Both the position numbers and the translations under genes were made by a program. Source: JBOZRQ01 sp050789255 (GTDB lineage Bacteria > Bacillota > Sulfobacillia > Symbiobacteriales > Symbiobacteriaceae). Taken from it: 64,000 bases of DNA. Below the pieces are notes generated by a model. The model saw only the letters and a list, made by a program, of their open reading frames with translations, had not been told where the DNA came from and made no database searches. The stretch is taken from NCBI GenBank assembly GCA_050789255.1, contig JBOZRQ010000054.1:17186-81185 (forward strand). The letters run 5' to 3'. Shown here one piece after another: positions 30,204-38,167 of the stretch; within the stretch, counting starts at the first letter, position 1; each line of letters opens with the position of its first letter.

Positions 30204-30890
30204 ATGAAGGGCTCGAATTTGGCTCTGTCTGAAGCTCCGGTTGCCCGGATTCCTTCGCCCCGGCCGCACCCTATGGCTGTTCCGACCGACGAGGAACTGG
30301 TAAGCGCATACCTGCGCGGCAGCAAGGCCGCGTTCGATGAAATTGTCCGCCGCTACGAAGACCGGCTCTACCGGCTTTCCTTCCGTATGCTGGGCAACCA
30401 TCACGACGCCCTCGACGCCGTTCAAGAGATCCTGCTCAAGCTCCTCGCCGCGCTGCCCAAGTTCCAGGGCCGTTCCCGGTTCGGGACCTGGCTCTACCGC
30501 CTGGCCGCTAACACCTGCCTCGATATTCGCCGCAAGCGAGGACGTACCTCGGCGGAGTCGCTTGAGAATACGCTCGAGCATTCGCCCGGCGCTTCGCTCA
30601 CCTTCCTCGACGAAACCGATCACGATAACCCCGACATTTATGTCGAGCAGCAGTACCGCGAGCAGTTGGTCCGGGCTGCGCTGGAGCAGTTGCCCGAGAG
30701 CCAGCGGCGCCTCCTGGAGCTGCGGGACCTCGAGGATCTCTCCAACAGTCAGGTCGCTTCAATCCTCGGCATTGAGGTTGGCGCCTTGAAGGCCCGGCTA
30801 CACCGGGCGCGTCAGGCCCTCAAGCGGGTGCTGGACGGCGGCGTGCTCGTACCCGGGTACACCACCGCCACCTCCGCAGACATCCTGTAG
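30204..30890 (+). CDS. ECF-type RNA polymerase sigma factor (1)
   Basis: This 228-aa sigma factor has region 2 as FDEIVRRYEDRLYRLSFRML, DALDAVQEILLKLL and GTWLYRLAANTCLDIRR. Region 4 is ALEQLPESQRRLLELRDLED and VGALKARLHRARQALKR. A 30-residue Pro-rich extension precedes region 2, and a short tail follows region 4. ATG 30204 is set by AGGAGGGG five bases upstream. It resembles SigW/RpoE-type ECF factors. No anti-sigma gene adjoins it; instead an XRE-cupin regulator gene starts 17 bases downstream, so the two are probably one transcript. Confidence 0.93.
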   Translation: MKGSNLALSEAPVARIPSPRPHPMAVPTDEELVSAYLRGSKAAFDEIVRRYEDRLYRLSFRMLGNHHDALDAVQEILLKLLAALPKFQGRSRFGTWLYRLAANTCLDIRRKRGRTSAESLENTLEHSPGASLTFLDETDHDNPDIYVEQQYREQLVRAALEQLPESQRRLLELRDLEDLSNSQVASILGIEVGALKARLHRARQALKRVLDGGVLVPGYTTATSADIL

Positions 30891-30907
30891 AGGAGAGGAA
30901 AACACCC

Positions 30908-31507
30908 ATGTCGTTGGGTACCCGTATCCGCCAGACCCGCAACCAGAAGGCGATCACCCTGCAGGAACTGTCGGACCGGAGCGGTCTCTCCAAGGGCTTC
31001 ATCTGCCAGTTGGAGAACGACAAGGCCTCCCCGTCGCTGCAGGCGCTGGAGAAACTCGCGGGCAGTCTCGGGGTGCCCATAGCCTACCTCTTCCTGACCC
31101 CCGAAGAGAAGATCCACGTGGTGCGGGAGAGCGAGCGGCAGGAATACCGGGTCGGGCCCGAAGGGCTTTCGGGACACCTGCTGTCAGCCAATCGCCGCAG
31201 CCTGAAAATGATGATTCTCGAGCTCCCGCCCGGAGCGAGCACCGGCGGCGAAAGCCACGTGCACGAGGGCGAGGAGTGCCATCTGGTCATCGCCGGCACG
31301 GTCAAGTACACCCAGGGAAGCGAATCGGTCGTGCTGAAGGCCGGCGATTCTCTGCACTGGAACGGGTGGGTCCCTCACCGGGTGGAGAACTGCGGCGATA
31401 CCGTCGCCAAGGTGCTGTGCGCTACCTCCGGAACCATGGAGGATATGCTGGAATGCAATGAGTGCGACGAGGCACTGCAGGCGGAAGGCCTGCTTGCCCG
31501 GGAATAA
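30908..31507 (+). CDS. XRE-family regulator with C-terminal cupin domain
   Basis: This 199-aa regulator has an N-terminal helix-turn-helix (LGTRIRQTRNQKAITLQELS, GLSKGFICQLENDKASPSLQ) and a C-terminal cupin beta-barrel with the metal motif SHVHEGEECHLVIAGTVKY and the second motif WVPHRVENCGD. Such proteins (PuuR/SutR-like) sense small ligands in the cupin pocket and repress nearby or metabolic genes. The tail carries an extra MLECNECDEALQ with two Cys, unusual for the family and possibly redox or metal responsive. It is coupled to the ECF sigma gene by a 17-base gap. Confidence 0.92.
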   Translation: MSLGTRIRQTRNQKAITLQELSDRSGLSKGFICQLENDKASPSLQALEKLAGSLGVPIAYLFLTPEEKIHVVRESERQEYRVGPEGLSGHLLSANRRSLKMMILELPPGASTGGESHVHEGEECHLVIAGTVKYTQGSESVVLKAGDSLHWNGWVPHRVENCGDTVAKVLCATSGTMEDMLECNECDEALQAEGLLARE

Positions 31508-31543
31508 AAGAAAGGCGGCAAGGGGGTTACCCTGCCGCCTTTT
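31505..31543. terminator. Bidirectional terminator between the XRE-cupin and lgt genes
   Basis: AAAGGCGGCA (31511-31520) pairs over 10 bp with TGCCGCCTTT (31533-31542). A-run before and T-run after allow use on both strands. It overlaps the last codons of lgt. Confidence 0.8.
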
Positions 31544-32327
31544 CGGTGTGTTCCAAAGACTTGTATCGCAAAGCCATCAGCAGGGCACAGAGGGCGATGG
31601 TTCCAAGCGAGAGTAGCTGTGCGACCTTCATGCCTGCGAACTGGAGCGAGTCGGCCCGCAGGAACTCCAGGCTGAACCGGGCCAGCGAGTAGAGGGCGGC
31701 ATAGACCAACACCGTGCGGCCCGCTACGTCACGCTTTGGTCTCCAAAGCAGGAGTACCGCCAGGATGGCCAGGTCAAGCAATCCCTCCAGGCCCTCCGCG
31801 GGAATCAGCTTCATCGGCCCGTAGATGGTGCCGGCGGGGGACTCAGGCGCATAGACGACCCCGAGCCACTGCGGCCACCAGGCCACCTCGGCAACAGGGC
31901 GCCCGAAGGCGTCGCCGCTCAGCAGGCAGCCGACACGGCCCAACGCCTGGCCGAGTAGCACCCCGGGCGCCAGAATGTCGAGCAGCTCCCAAATCCGGAT
32001 GCGGCGCCGCCAGGCGAAGATCAGTGCGGCTATGAGCCCGCCGATGATCGAGCCCTGGATCGACATGCCGCCGTTCCAGAAGGCCAGCCGCTCCCAGGGC
32101 TTGTCCGCGTACTCATTCCAGGTAAAGATCATCTCCCAGATGCGGGCGCCGGCGATACCGGCGAAGACCAGCCAGGTGGAGAGATCGAGCAGGGCGTTCT
32201 GGTAGGCCTGACCCTTGTGGGCTGACCGCCGCTGGACCAGCCACACGCCGCCCAGGATGCCCAGGATGATCATGACGTTCTCCCAGTGCAGGGTGTACCA
32301 GGGGGTTTGCAACGCTACAGGATGCAC
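31527..32327 (-). CDS. lgt: Prolipoprotein diacylglyceryl transferase
   Basis: This is a 266-aa polytopic membrane enzyme. The GTG at 32327 follows GGAGGA at six bases, which I prefer to the ATG at 32363. The Lgt signature region reads GRVGCLLSGDAFGRP (usually GRxGNFxNxExxG), preceded by GGMSIQGSIIGGL and followed by IPAEGLEGLLDLAILA and the terminal YSLARFSLEFLRADS. It transfers diacylglycerol to the lipobox Cys of exported lipoproteins, such as those at 15116-16483 and 52125-53003. The signature is somewhat diverged, but the architecture is otherwise complete. Confidence 0.9.
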   Translation of the reverse strand: MHPVALQTPWYTLHWENVMIILGILGGVWLVQRRSAHKGQAYQNALLDLSTWLVFAGIAGARIWEMIFTWNEYADKPWERLAFWNGGMSIQGSIIGGLIAALIFAWRRRIRIWELLDILAPGVLLGQALGRVGCLLSGDAFGRPVAEVAWWPQWLGVVYAPESPAGTIYGPMKLIPAEGLEGLLDLAILAVLLLWRPKRDVAGRTVLVYAALYSLARFSLEFLRADSLQFAGMKVAQLLSLGTIALCALLMALRYKSLEHTEKAAG

Positions 32328-32396
32328 GGGTATTCCTCCGCAGTGCAAATTCGGCGCACACATCTATGGTACCATATTGTCAGGGGGGCAAAGCAA

Positions 32397-32732
32397 ATGG
32401 CGGCAAAATGGGTGTATGTAGTACTGGTGCGGGAGAAGGGGCTCTTCCTGGTGGAGCCCGTGGAGGGCATGAGCCAGGGCGCCGCCGTCGAGGCCGCCCT
32501 GGGCATGAAGGGCGGCTACTCAGCCGGCAAGGTGAGCGTGGACCTGCCGGACGGCGCCGATGAGGCCTGGGTCGCCTGGGTGGAGGGGCAAGGGCCGAAC
32601 GATCAGCCCTACTTCCTCTTCCACGCCTTCGACCCCACCCTGAGCGAGGAGCAGGTAGAGGCGATTCTCAAGGAGCGCGGCGAGGAGCCGCTCAAGCTGA
32701 ACCGGTCGCAGGTGTATCGACCAGAAGCCTAG
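32397..32732 (+). CDS. Uncharacterised small protein (111 aa)
   Basis: ATG 32397 lies eight bases after AGGGGGG. The sequence opens with strands WVYVVLVREKGLFLVEP, has an Ala/Gly-rich middle (AAVEAALGMKGGYSAGKVSV), then an aromatic strand (QPYFLFHAFDP) and a helix (LSEEQVEAILKERGE). It looks like a compact alpha/beta cytoplasmic protein. No motif identifies a function, and it stands alone, divergent from lgt, with a hairpin after its stop. Confidence 0.68.
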   Translation: MAAKWVYVVLVREKGLFLVEPVEGMSQGAAVEAALGMKGGYSAGKVSVDLPDGADEAWVAWVEGQGPNDQPYFLFHAFDPTLSEEQVEAILKERGEEPLKLNRSQVYRPEA

Positions 32733-32735
32733 TAC

Positions 32736-32764
32736 ACACCCCGGGAGTATGAGCCCGGGGTGTT
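32736..32764 (+). terminator. Hairpin after the 111-aa protein gene
   Basis: ACACCCCGGG (32736-32745) pairs over 10 bp with CCCGGGGTGT (32754-32763). The following TCGTAT is a weak U-tract. Confidence 0.55.
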
Positions 32765-32873
32765 CGTATGAGTTTTCCGGCTTTGTCGCGGCCGTGAACC
32801 GAAGCGCTCCGCCGTGTGAATATAGGGTACCGGTACATAAACGAGCGCTCGTTGAACGAAGGAGTCCTGATGT

Positions 32874-33440
32874 ATGGATGAACAGGCGCTAATCCAGCGG
32901 GCTTTGCGCGGTGACGCCGCCGCTTTCGAGCAGCTGGTGACGCCGTACCTCGCTGTCGCCTATCGTACGGCTTACCTGATCACCCGGTCTGACGATGGCG
33001 CCCAGGAGGCGGTCCAGGAAGGGCTGATTGAGGTCTATCAAAGCCTTGGCGGCTTTCGGCCCGGCGCCCCTTTCCGGCCCTGGTTTATGAAGATCGTCGT
33101 GCACCGGGCGCTGAACCAGCACCGGCGGGGGCGCAAGCTGGTGCCGCTTGACGAAGCGCCGGAACTCGTATCCGACCCCGGGGAGAGCCCAGAGAGCGGC
33201 GTGGTGGATGCAGAGCACCGAGAGAGCATTTGGAACGCTGTGCAGGAACTGGCCCCCGATCATCGGGCAGTGGTCGTGCTCCACTACTACCAGGATTTCT
33301 CCGTTTCCGATATTGCTGCCATGCTGGAGATCGCCGAAGGTACGGTGAAGTCCCGCCTGCACACTGCCCGGCGGCGCATAGGGCGAACCCTTGAAGCTGA
33401 GTCGCCGAACTCCGTAGTCCCTCAGATCGCCACCCGCTAA
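32874..33440 (+). CDS. ECF-type RNA polymerase sigma factor (2)
   Basis: This 188-aa sigma factor has region 2 (AFEQLVTPYLAVAYRTAYLI, GAQEAVQEGLIEVYQSLGGF, PFRPWFMKIVVHRALNQHRR) and region 4 (NAVQELAPDHRAVVVLHYYQ, VSDIAAMLEIAEGTVKSRLH). It is a typical SigM/SigW-size ECF factor. ATG 32874 is used, with AAGGAG about 12 bases upstream. A membrane protein gene starts 15 bases after its stop, in the usual sigma/anti-sigma order. A GGTACCGGTAC palindrome lies about 45 bases upstream of the start. Confidence 0.94.
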   Translation: MDEQALIQRALRGDAAAFEQLVTPYLAVAYRTAYLITRSDDGAQEAVQEGLIEVYQSLGGFRPGAPFRPWFMKIVVHRALNQHRRGRKLVPLDEAPELVSDPGESPESGVVDAEHRESIWNAVQELAPDHRAVVVLHYYQDFSVSDIAAMLEIAEGTVKSRLHTARRRIGRTLEAESPNSVVPQIATR

Positions 33441-33455
33441 AGGAGGAGCCCATCC

Positions 33456-34253
33456 ATGCAGCAGCTAGATCGTCATATCAAAGAGTCGTTGACCCATACA
33501 GCCAATCGCGTCGAGGTACCTGCCGCCGTATTTACCGCGGCTCGAGCTGCCGTGGTGGCACCCTCAGTGAAGCCGGCCCGCCCTCGGACACACCGGCTGT
33601 GGCACTTGGTCGCGGTAGCCGCCGCTGCCGTGTGTGCACTGGGATTCGCCACACCGTTCGTGAAAGCCGTCGTACCTGGCCTGAGAGTGAAGATCGAGGC
33701 TGCCGACCAGGGCCAGTTCGGCTCCTATGGCAACATCGACCTGGGTACCCCTGCTCCTGAGAAGCAGGTGACGACCCTGTCCGAAGCGAGCGATTGGCTC
33801 GGCAGGCCGATCACCCTCCCCATGGGTCGGACCGAGGCAGTTCTCAACCTGTGGAGCCGGTACAACAAGATCGAAAACATCTTGGTGGAGAAGGGCATGT
33901 GGGCGAAGTTTCATCTCGACGGTGAACCAATCGCACCCGAAGGCACCGGCTACCTCATCAGTGCAGACGCTGCGGCGAAGCATGGACCGGACGTGACCGT
34001 GTCGGCCCTCGTCCGCCCAGTCGATGACGCTGAGATCAGCTTCCGCTCCGGCCCCGGATACAAGGTGACGGAGACACAGGTGGCGGTCCACGGCGCCCCG
34101 GCAAAACTGATCATGATGTCCGGCAACGCTGGGGCAGAGGAGCAATACCTGATTTGGTCGATCGAAGGCGTGACCTATGTGGTCAACCAAGGTGGCGGCA
34201 CGCCTCTGGTGGCCACGGATAAGCTGATTGCGTTTGCGGAGTCGTTCAAGTAG
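33456..34253 (+). CDS. Membrane protein paired with ECF sigma 2, putative anti-sigma factor (DUF4367-like)
   Basis: This 265-aa protein has a cytoplasmic N-terminal segment of about 48 residues (HIKESLTHTANRVEVPAAVF), one membrane helix (HLVAVAAAAVCALGFATPFV) and an extracytoplasmic beta-rich domain of about 190 residues. The closing stretch EQYLIWSIEGVTYVVNQGGG resembles the end of DUF4367 domains. The N-terminal part is too short for a zinc-type anti-sigma domain and lacks HxxxCxxC, so if it binds the sigma factor it does so differently. AAGGAGG precedes ATG 33456. Confidence 0.8.
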   Translation: MQQLDRHIKESLTHTANRVEVPAAVFTAARAAVVAPSVKPARPRTHRLWHLVAVAAAAVCALGFATPFVKAVVPGLRVKIEAADQGQFGSYGNIDLGTPAPEKQVTTLSEASDWLGRPITLPMGRTEAVLNLWSRYNKIENILVEKGMWAKFHLDGEPIAPEGTGYLISADAAAKHGPDVTVSALVRPVDDAEISFRSGPGYKVTETQVAVHGAPAKLIMMSGNAGAEEQYLIWSIEGVTYVVNQGGGTPLVATDKLIAFAESFK

Positions 34254-34260
34254 GCTCATA

Positions 34261-34298
34261 GCATACGGCCCACCCGCATGAGCGGGTGGGCCGTATGC
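34261..34298. terminator. 17-bp perfect palindromic hairpin between convergent genes
   Basis: GCATACGGCCCACCCGC (34261-34277) pairs with its exact complement at 34282-34298 across ATGA. It lies between the ends of the sigma/anti-sigma unit and recJ. T-runs are weak on both sides. Confidence 0.65.
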
Positions 34299-34299
34299 A

Positions 34300-36567
34300 T
34301 TACAGCAGCCCCTTTTCGATCGCCGGAACGGGCGCCGTCCGCAGGAAGCGGCGGAAGGCCCGGCTCTCGGCGATCAGCTTTCGCATGCGCTCCAGGGCCC
34401 GGCTCTCCCGGATGCCCCGGCCGTCGGAGCGGCGACGGAGGCGGACCAGGTCGCCCGACTCCTCGTCGATGGCCAGGAGGTCGCTCTCGGCCAGGGCGGC
34501 CAGGGCCGACCGGACGGCGGTCTCCAGCTCGCCCGTGGCGACGGCGAGGCGCGGGACGCTCACCCACGGGTTGTCGGGCAGGGTGTCGGCCAGCAGGCGC
34601 ATCAGGTTGGGCAGGAAGCGCTCCTCGTCAGGCGGCGCCTTGGTGGGCCAGGCCAGCACCAGCTGGCGGGCGCCGGTGATCGCAATCGCCTCGTCCAGGA
34701 GGCGGGGGCTTGCTGGCGGCGTCAACATCACCAGTGTCTCGGCCGACTTGAGCTGGAACCGATCTGCGTGGGGTTCCGGTCCCTCAGCGAAGATCAGCGC
34801 CTCAGGGAACTCTGCGAGCGAAGCCCGGCCCCGCCGGTCGATCAGCTCGGGCCGAACCCGCAGCAGGGGTGCGGCCAAGGCAGCCGCAGCGGCCGCGGGC
34901 GCCAAGCCGGGCCCCAGGTGCTCGACGATGATCTGCAGCATCTCTTCGCCATTCCAGCGGTTCAGGCTGGCCCGGTAGAACAGGTCGAACTCGCCGGGCT
35001 CCAGCTGCAGGCTGCCGGCGCCCCACCAGAGCCCGGTGAAGGACTGCTCGCCGTCCCGCAGGACCAGGCGCAGGTGTTTCTCGCCTTGCCCCACGGGCCG
35101 GCTGCTCAGCAGCTTGACCCCGGTCGAGAAGAGCACGGGCGCCGGGTTCGCCTCGCCGAAGGGGGCAGCCCGGCGCAGGTCGTCGTAGAGCTGGCGGTCC
35201 AGGTCGGCCAGGGGCAGGGCGAGGTCGGCTTCTCGGTCGGGCTGGGTGGCGCCGACCTTCGTGCGGCGCCGCACCTCCTCCATGAGGGCGACCCGGAAGA
35301 AGGGCAGCCGCTCCTCCAGCAGGGAGAAGCCCGCTGCCTGAGCATGCCCGCCGTACTTGAGCAGGTGCTCGCCGCAGACCTCCAGCGCCTCGTGCAGGGC
35401 GAAGCCCTGGGGCGCCCGGGCCGAGCCCACCAGCACGCCCGAGCCGTGCTTGCGCGCCATCAGCAGAGCTGGCACGCCATACTCCTCGGCCAGCTTGCCC
35501 GCAGCGATGCCAAGCACGCCCTCGTGCCACTCGGGCCGGTAGAGCACGATCGCCTGGGCTCCGTGCGCCACCTCCTCGGCGGCGGCCTCCACCACCAGGG
35601 CCGTGAGCTTCTTGCGCTCCTGGTTCAGCTGGTCTAACTCCTGAGCGTATTGCATCGACGATGCATGGTCCTCAGCCAGAAGCAGGCGCACGCCAAGGCC
35701 GGCGTCCGCGAGGCGCCCGGCTGAGTTGAGCCGGGGGACCACCTGGAAGGCCACATCCTCCTCGGTGATCGCCCCGTTCAGCCCGGCCACGGTGAGCAGC
35801 GCCTGGAGCCCAGGGCAGGGCGAGGTGAGCAGGCGGGTCAGGCCCCGCCGGGCCAGCTCCCGGTTGGCGCCGCCCAGCGGCACCACATCCGCAATGATGC
35901 CCACCGCCACCAGGTCAAGCCAGCGGTCCGCCTCGTCGGGCTCCCGGTCCAGCGCCCGCAGCAGTTGACGGGCCACCAGGTAGGCCGTGCCCACGCCGGG
36001 CAGCATCCGGCAGGGGTGGCCCTCCGGCAGGCGCTTGGGGTTGATCACGGCCTCTGCCTCGGGCAGCTCCGGCCCCAGCTCATGGTGGTCGGTCACCACC
36101 ACCTGCATGCCCAGGCTGCGGGCGAGCCGCACCTCCTCCAGGTTCTTGATGCCGCAGTCGCAGGTCAGCAGCAGCTGAATGCCCTCGTCGGCCAGGGCCT
36201 GCACCGTGCGGGCGTTCATGCCGTAACCTTCCTTGAAGCGGTTCGGCACGTGCCAGCTGACGCGGGCGCCCAGCGAGGTCAGCAGGCTGACCAGCAGCGC
36301 CGTGGAGGTGACGCCGTCCGTGTCGTAGTCGCCATACACGCAGATGGGGGCGCCCGTCAGGATGGCGCAGACCAGGTGCTCCACGCCCTGCTCCAGGTCA
36401 GGCAGGCCGGGGGCGTCCACATCAATGCCGCCGGTGAGGAAGTCGACCGCCGCCAGCGGGGTGGTGAAGCCCCTGCGGTACAGCAGTTCGGCCAGGGGCC
36501 GGCTGCCAACGGCATCAACCAGTGACGGCGGCACCTCCGTGGGCCGGGGCCTGCGCCATGTCCGCAT
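34300..36567 (-). CDS. recJ: Single-stranded-DNA-specific exonuclease RecJ
   Basis: This 755-aa protein has the DHH phosphoesterase core: motif I GDYDTDGVTS (79-88), motif II LLLTCDCGI, motif III VVVTDHHELG, motif IV PGVGTAYLVARQLL. The DHHA1 domain follows (GVLGIAAGKLAEEYG, GSARAPQGFALHEAL, KYGGHAQAAGFSL), and an OB fold follows that. The C-terminal 180 residues form an extra domain found in Gram-positive RecJ. It degrades ssDNA 5'-3' in recombination and mismatch repair. It starts 20 bases after the PD-(D/E)XK nuclease gene, so the two are probably co-transcribed. Confidence 0.95.
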   Translation of the reverse strand: MRTWRRPRPTEVPPSLVDAVGSRPLAELLYRRGFTTPLAAVDFLTGGIDVDAPGLPDLEQGVEHLVCAILTGAPICVYGDYDTDGVTSTALLVSLLTSLGARVSWHVPNRFKEGYGMNARTVQALADEGIQLLLTCDCGIKNLEEVRLARSLGMQVVVTDHHELGPELPEAEAVINPKRLPEGHPCRMLPGVGTAYLVARQLLRALDREPDEADRWLDLVAVGIIADVVPLGGANRELARRGLTRLLTSPCPGLQALLTVAGLNGAITEEDVAFQVVPRLNSAGRLADAGLGVRLLLAEDHASSMQYAQELDQLNQERKKLTALVVEAAAEEVAHGAQAIVLYRPEWHEGVLGIAAGKLAEEYGVPALLMARKHGSGVLVGSARAPQGFALHEALEVCGEHLLKYGGHAQAAGFSLLEERLPFFRVALMEEVRRRTKVGATQPDREADLALPLADLDRQLYDDLRRAAPFGEANPAPVLFSTGVKLLSSRPVGQGEKHLRLVLRDGEQSFTGLWWGAGSLQLEPGEFDLFYRASLNRWNGEEMLQIIVEHLGPGLAPAAAAAALAAPLLRVRPELIDRRGRASLAEFPEALIFAEGPEPHADRFQLKSAETLVMLTPPASPRLLDEAIAITGARQLVLAWPTKAPPDEERFLPNLMRLLADTLPDNPWVSVPRLAVATGELETAVRSALAALAESDLLAIDEESGDLVRLRRRSDGRGIRESRALERMRKLIAESRAFRRFLRTAPVPAIEKGLL

Positions 36568-36587
36568 GGGTTCACCTCCTCGTTTCG

Positions 36588-37397
36588 CTAGGGGAGTTCC
36601 GGCAGGGTATCCCAGGAGAGCGAGGCCTCGTGGAGGCTCTCCTCTTCGTCCATGTCGACCTGGGCCGCCCGCCCGCCGTGGCAGATGGGGCGGTACTCGC
36701 AGAACTGGCAGTTCTTCTCGTTGGTGGTCGCCCGGAAGCCCTCCCGCGGCGTGCGCAGAATCAGTGCCACCAGGTTCCGGATGGTCTGCTCATCCGCCGT
36801 GTACTGGGCCTCAGCGTAGTCCAGCCGCTCCCATCGGTGGGGATAGAGCGGATTCCAGTAGATCATCGAGATCTCATCGGGCCGGAAGCGCCCTTTAGGT
36901 GAGTACGCGCCGCCCGCCGCACAGAGCATGAACCGGTAGACGAGTGTTTGAAAGGACTTGGAGAGGCGCTCGCGCTTGGGCATCTTCTTCTGCGTCTTCC
37001 AGTCGAAGATCGTGGCCCGGCCGTTGGGGTCGACCACTACCAGGTCGAACTTGGCCTGCATCTTCAGGTCGGGCCGGTTGAGCCGCAGCTCCAGCTCCGG
37101 GTAGAAGCTGCGGTCGAAGGTGCGCGGCAGAAAGCCGGTTAGCAGGTGGAGCCAGCTGTCGAGCTCGGTCTGCTCCACTGGGTCCGCCACCTGGGCGGGG
37201 TCTAGCCCTGCATAGTAGCGGCGGGCCATCAGGTGGAAGGTGTCGCCCTTCTCGATCGCCTTTCGCTCTTCAGAATTACTGCCCCACGCCTTCGACCAGT
37301 ACAGGTTGTCGATGTACCGAAAGCGGAAACGCAACGGGCAGTAGTCGTAGGTGCCCAGAGCGAGAGCGCTCAGGTGCCGCTCCGATAAAGATTGCAC
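36588..37397 (-). CDS. PD-(D/E)XK nuclease with iron-sulfur cluster, Cas4/AddB-C-terminal type
   Basis: This 269-aa protein starts at GTG 37397 after GGGGGGAG. It begins YDYCPLRFRFRYID with Cys20, and the last part has NCQFCEYRPICHGG with Cys230, Cys233 and Cys239. This one-plus-three Cys arrangement (C...CxxCx5C) ligates a 4Fe-4S cluster in Cas4, AddB and Dna2. Nuclease residues are His55 (GDTFHLMARR), Asp118 (QAKFDLVVVD) and Asp132-Trp-Lys134 (ATIFDWKTQKK). No cas genes are near. With an AddB-like ATPase and UvrD-like helicase less than 1 kb upstream, it is probably the detached nuclease domain of an AddAB-like end-resection enzyme. Confidence 0.88.
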   Translation of the reverse strand: MQSLSERHLSALALGTYDYCPLRFRFRYIDNLYWSKAWGSNSEERKAIEKGDTFHLMARRYYAGLDPAQVADPVEQTELDSWLHLLTGFLPRTFDRSFYPELELRLNRPDLKMQAKFDLVVVDPNGRATIFDWKTQKKMPKRERLSKSFQTLVYRFMLCAAGGAYSPKGRFRPDEISMIYWNPLYPHRWERLDYAEAQYTADEQTIRNLVALILRTPREGFRATTNEKNCQFCEYRPICHGGRAAQVDMDEEESLHEASLSWDTLPELP

Positions 37398-37477
37398 AGG
37401 TTGCTCCCCCCTCTCCAAAATTCGACAGACTTTTCTAGCTGCTGTTCGGTAGACTGAGCGCACAAGGGGGTGCGCCA

Positions 37478-38167
37478 GTGTCCGTGATTCCTCACGCATG
37501 GCGGCAGTCGATCGGCCTGGCACTGATCTGCCTGATGCTGGGCCTGATCGTCACACTGCAAATGAAAACGCAGGCCAAGGTGCAGCTCACCCTGCGCGAA
37601 ACCCGCGTCACCGAAGACATGGTGGCTCAGTTCCTGCAGGTGTCACAGGAGCGCGACCTTCTGCGCGCCGAGCTATACAGACTCCAGGAGCTGGCCTCGC
37701 TCCAGGCCACGGCGGCCCGGCTTGAGGAGGAGCTGCAGCTCGAACTCGCCTCCGCCGGCCTGCTGGAGGTCAAGGGCCCCGGGGTCACCGTCACCCTCGC
37801 CGACCTGTCGGACACCTCGGCCCGCCAGGTCACAGCGGACGATGTGATGCTGGTGCTCAACGAGCTGCGCGCCGGCGGTGCCGAAGCGATCGCCATCAAC
37901 GGCGAGCGGGTTACAGCGCGCCTGCGCGTCGCCCGGGACAGGCTGGCGGCAGTCGCCCCGCTCCGCATTAACGACCTGCACATTACGGGGCCGGTGGAGA
38001 TCATGGCGGTGGGCGACCCGGGCACCCTGGTCGCATCCCTGAACATGCGGGGGGGCGTGGTCTCGTTCCTGACCCCCTGGCTGCATATCGATGTTCAAAC
38101 CAACGACGAGTTAATTATCCCCGCCGCCGCCGAGCCGGTCTACGAGTTTGCCCAGCCGCTGCGTTAG
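37478..38167 (+). CDS. DUF881-family protein, YlxW/YlxX type
   Basis: This 229-aa protein has one N-terminal membrane anchor (SIGLALICLMLGLIVTLQM), an extracytoplasmic coiled coil (MVAQFLQVSQERDLLRAELY, ATAARLEEELQLELASAGLL) and the DUF881 core (GPGVTVTLADL, DDVMLVLNELRAGGAEAIAI, NGERVTA, GPVEIMAVGDPGTL). In other Firmicutes such genes often sit near division and sporulation loci; no function is established. It is in the opposite direction to the recombination genes on both sides and overlaps the helicase end by four bases. Confidence 0.9.
   Translation: MSVIPHAWRQSIGLALICLMLGLIVTLQMKTQAKVQLTLRETRVTEDMVAQFLQVSQERDLLRAELYRLQELASLQATAARLEEELQLELASAGLLEVKGPGVTVTLADLSDTSARQVTADDVMLVLNELRAGGAEAIAINGERVTARLRVARDRLAAVAPLRINDLHITGPVEIMAVGDPGTLVASLNMRGGVVSFLTPWLHIDVQTNDELIIPAAAEPVYEFAQPLR

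Noticed and set aside
34261..34298. 17-bp palindrome as an insertion sequence end
   Set aside because: It is a single hairpin placed exactly between two convergent gene ends; no transposase or second end is present.
36588..37397. Reading the FeS nuclease as Cas4 of a CRISPR-Cas system
   Set aside because: No cas1, cas2 or repeats are in the window; the helicase subunits and recJ nearby point to recombination repair.
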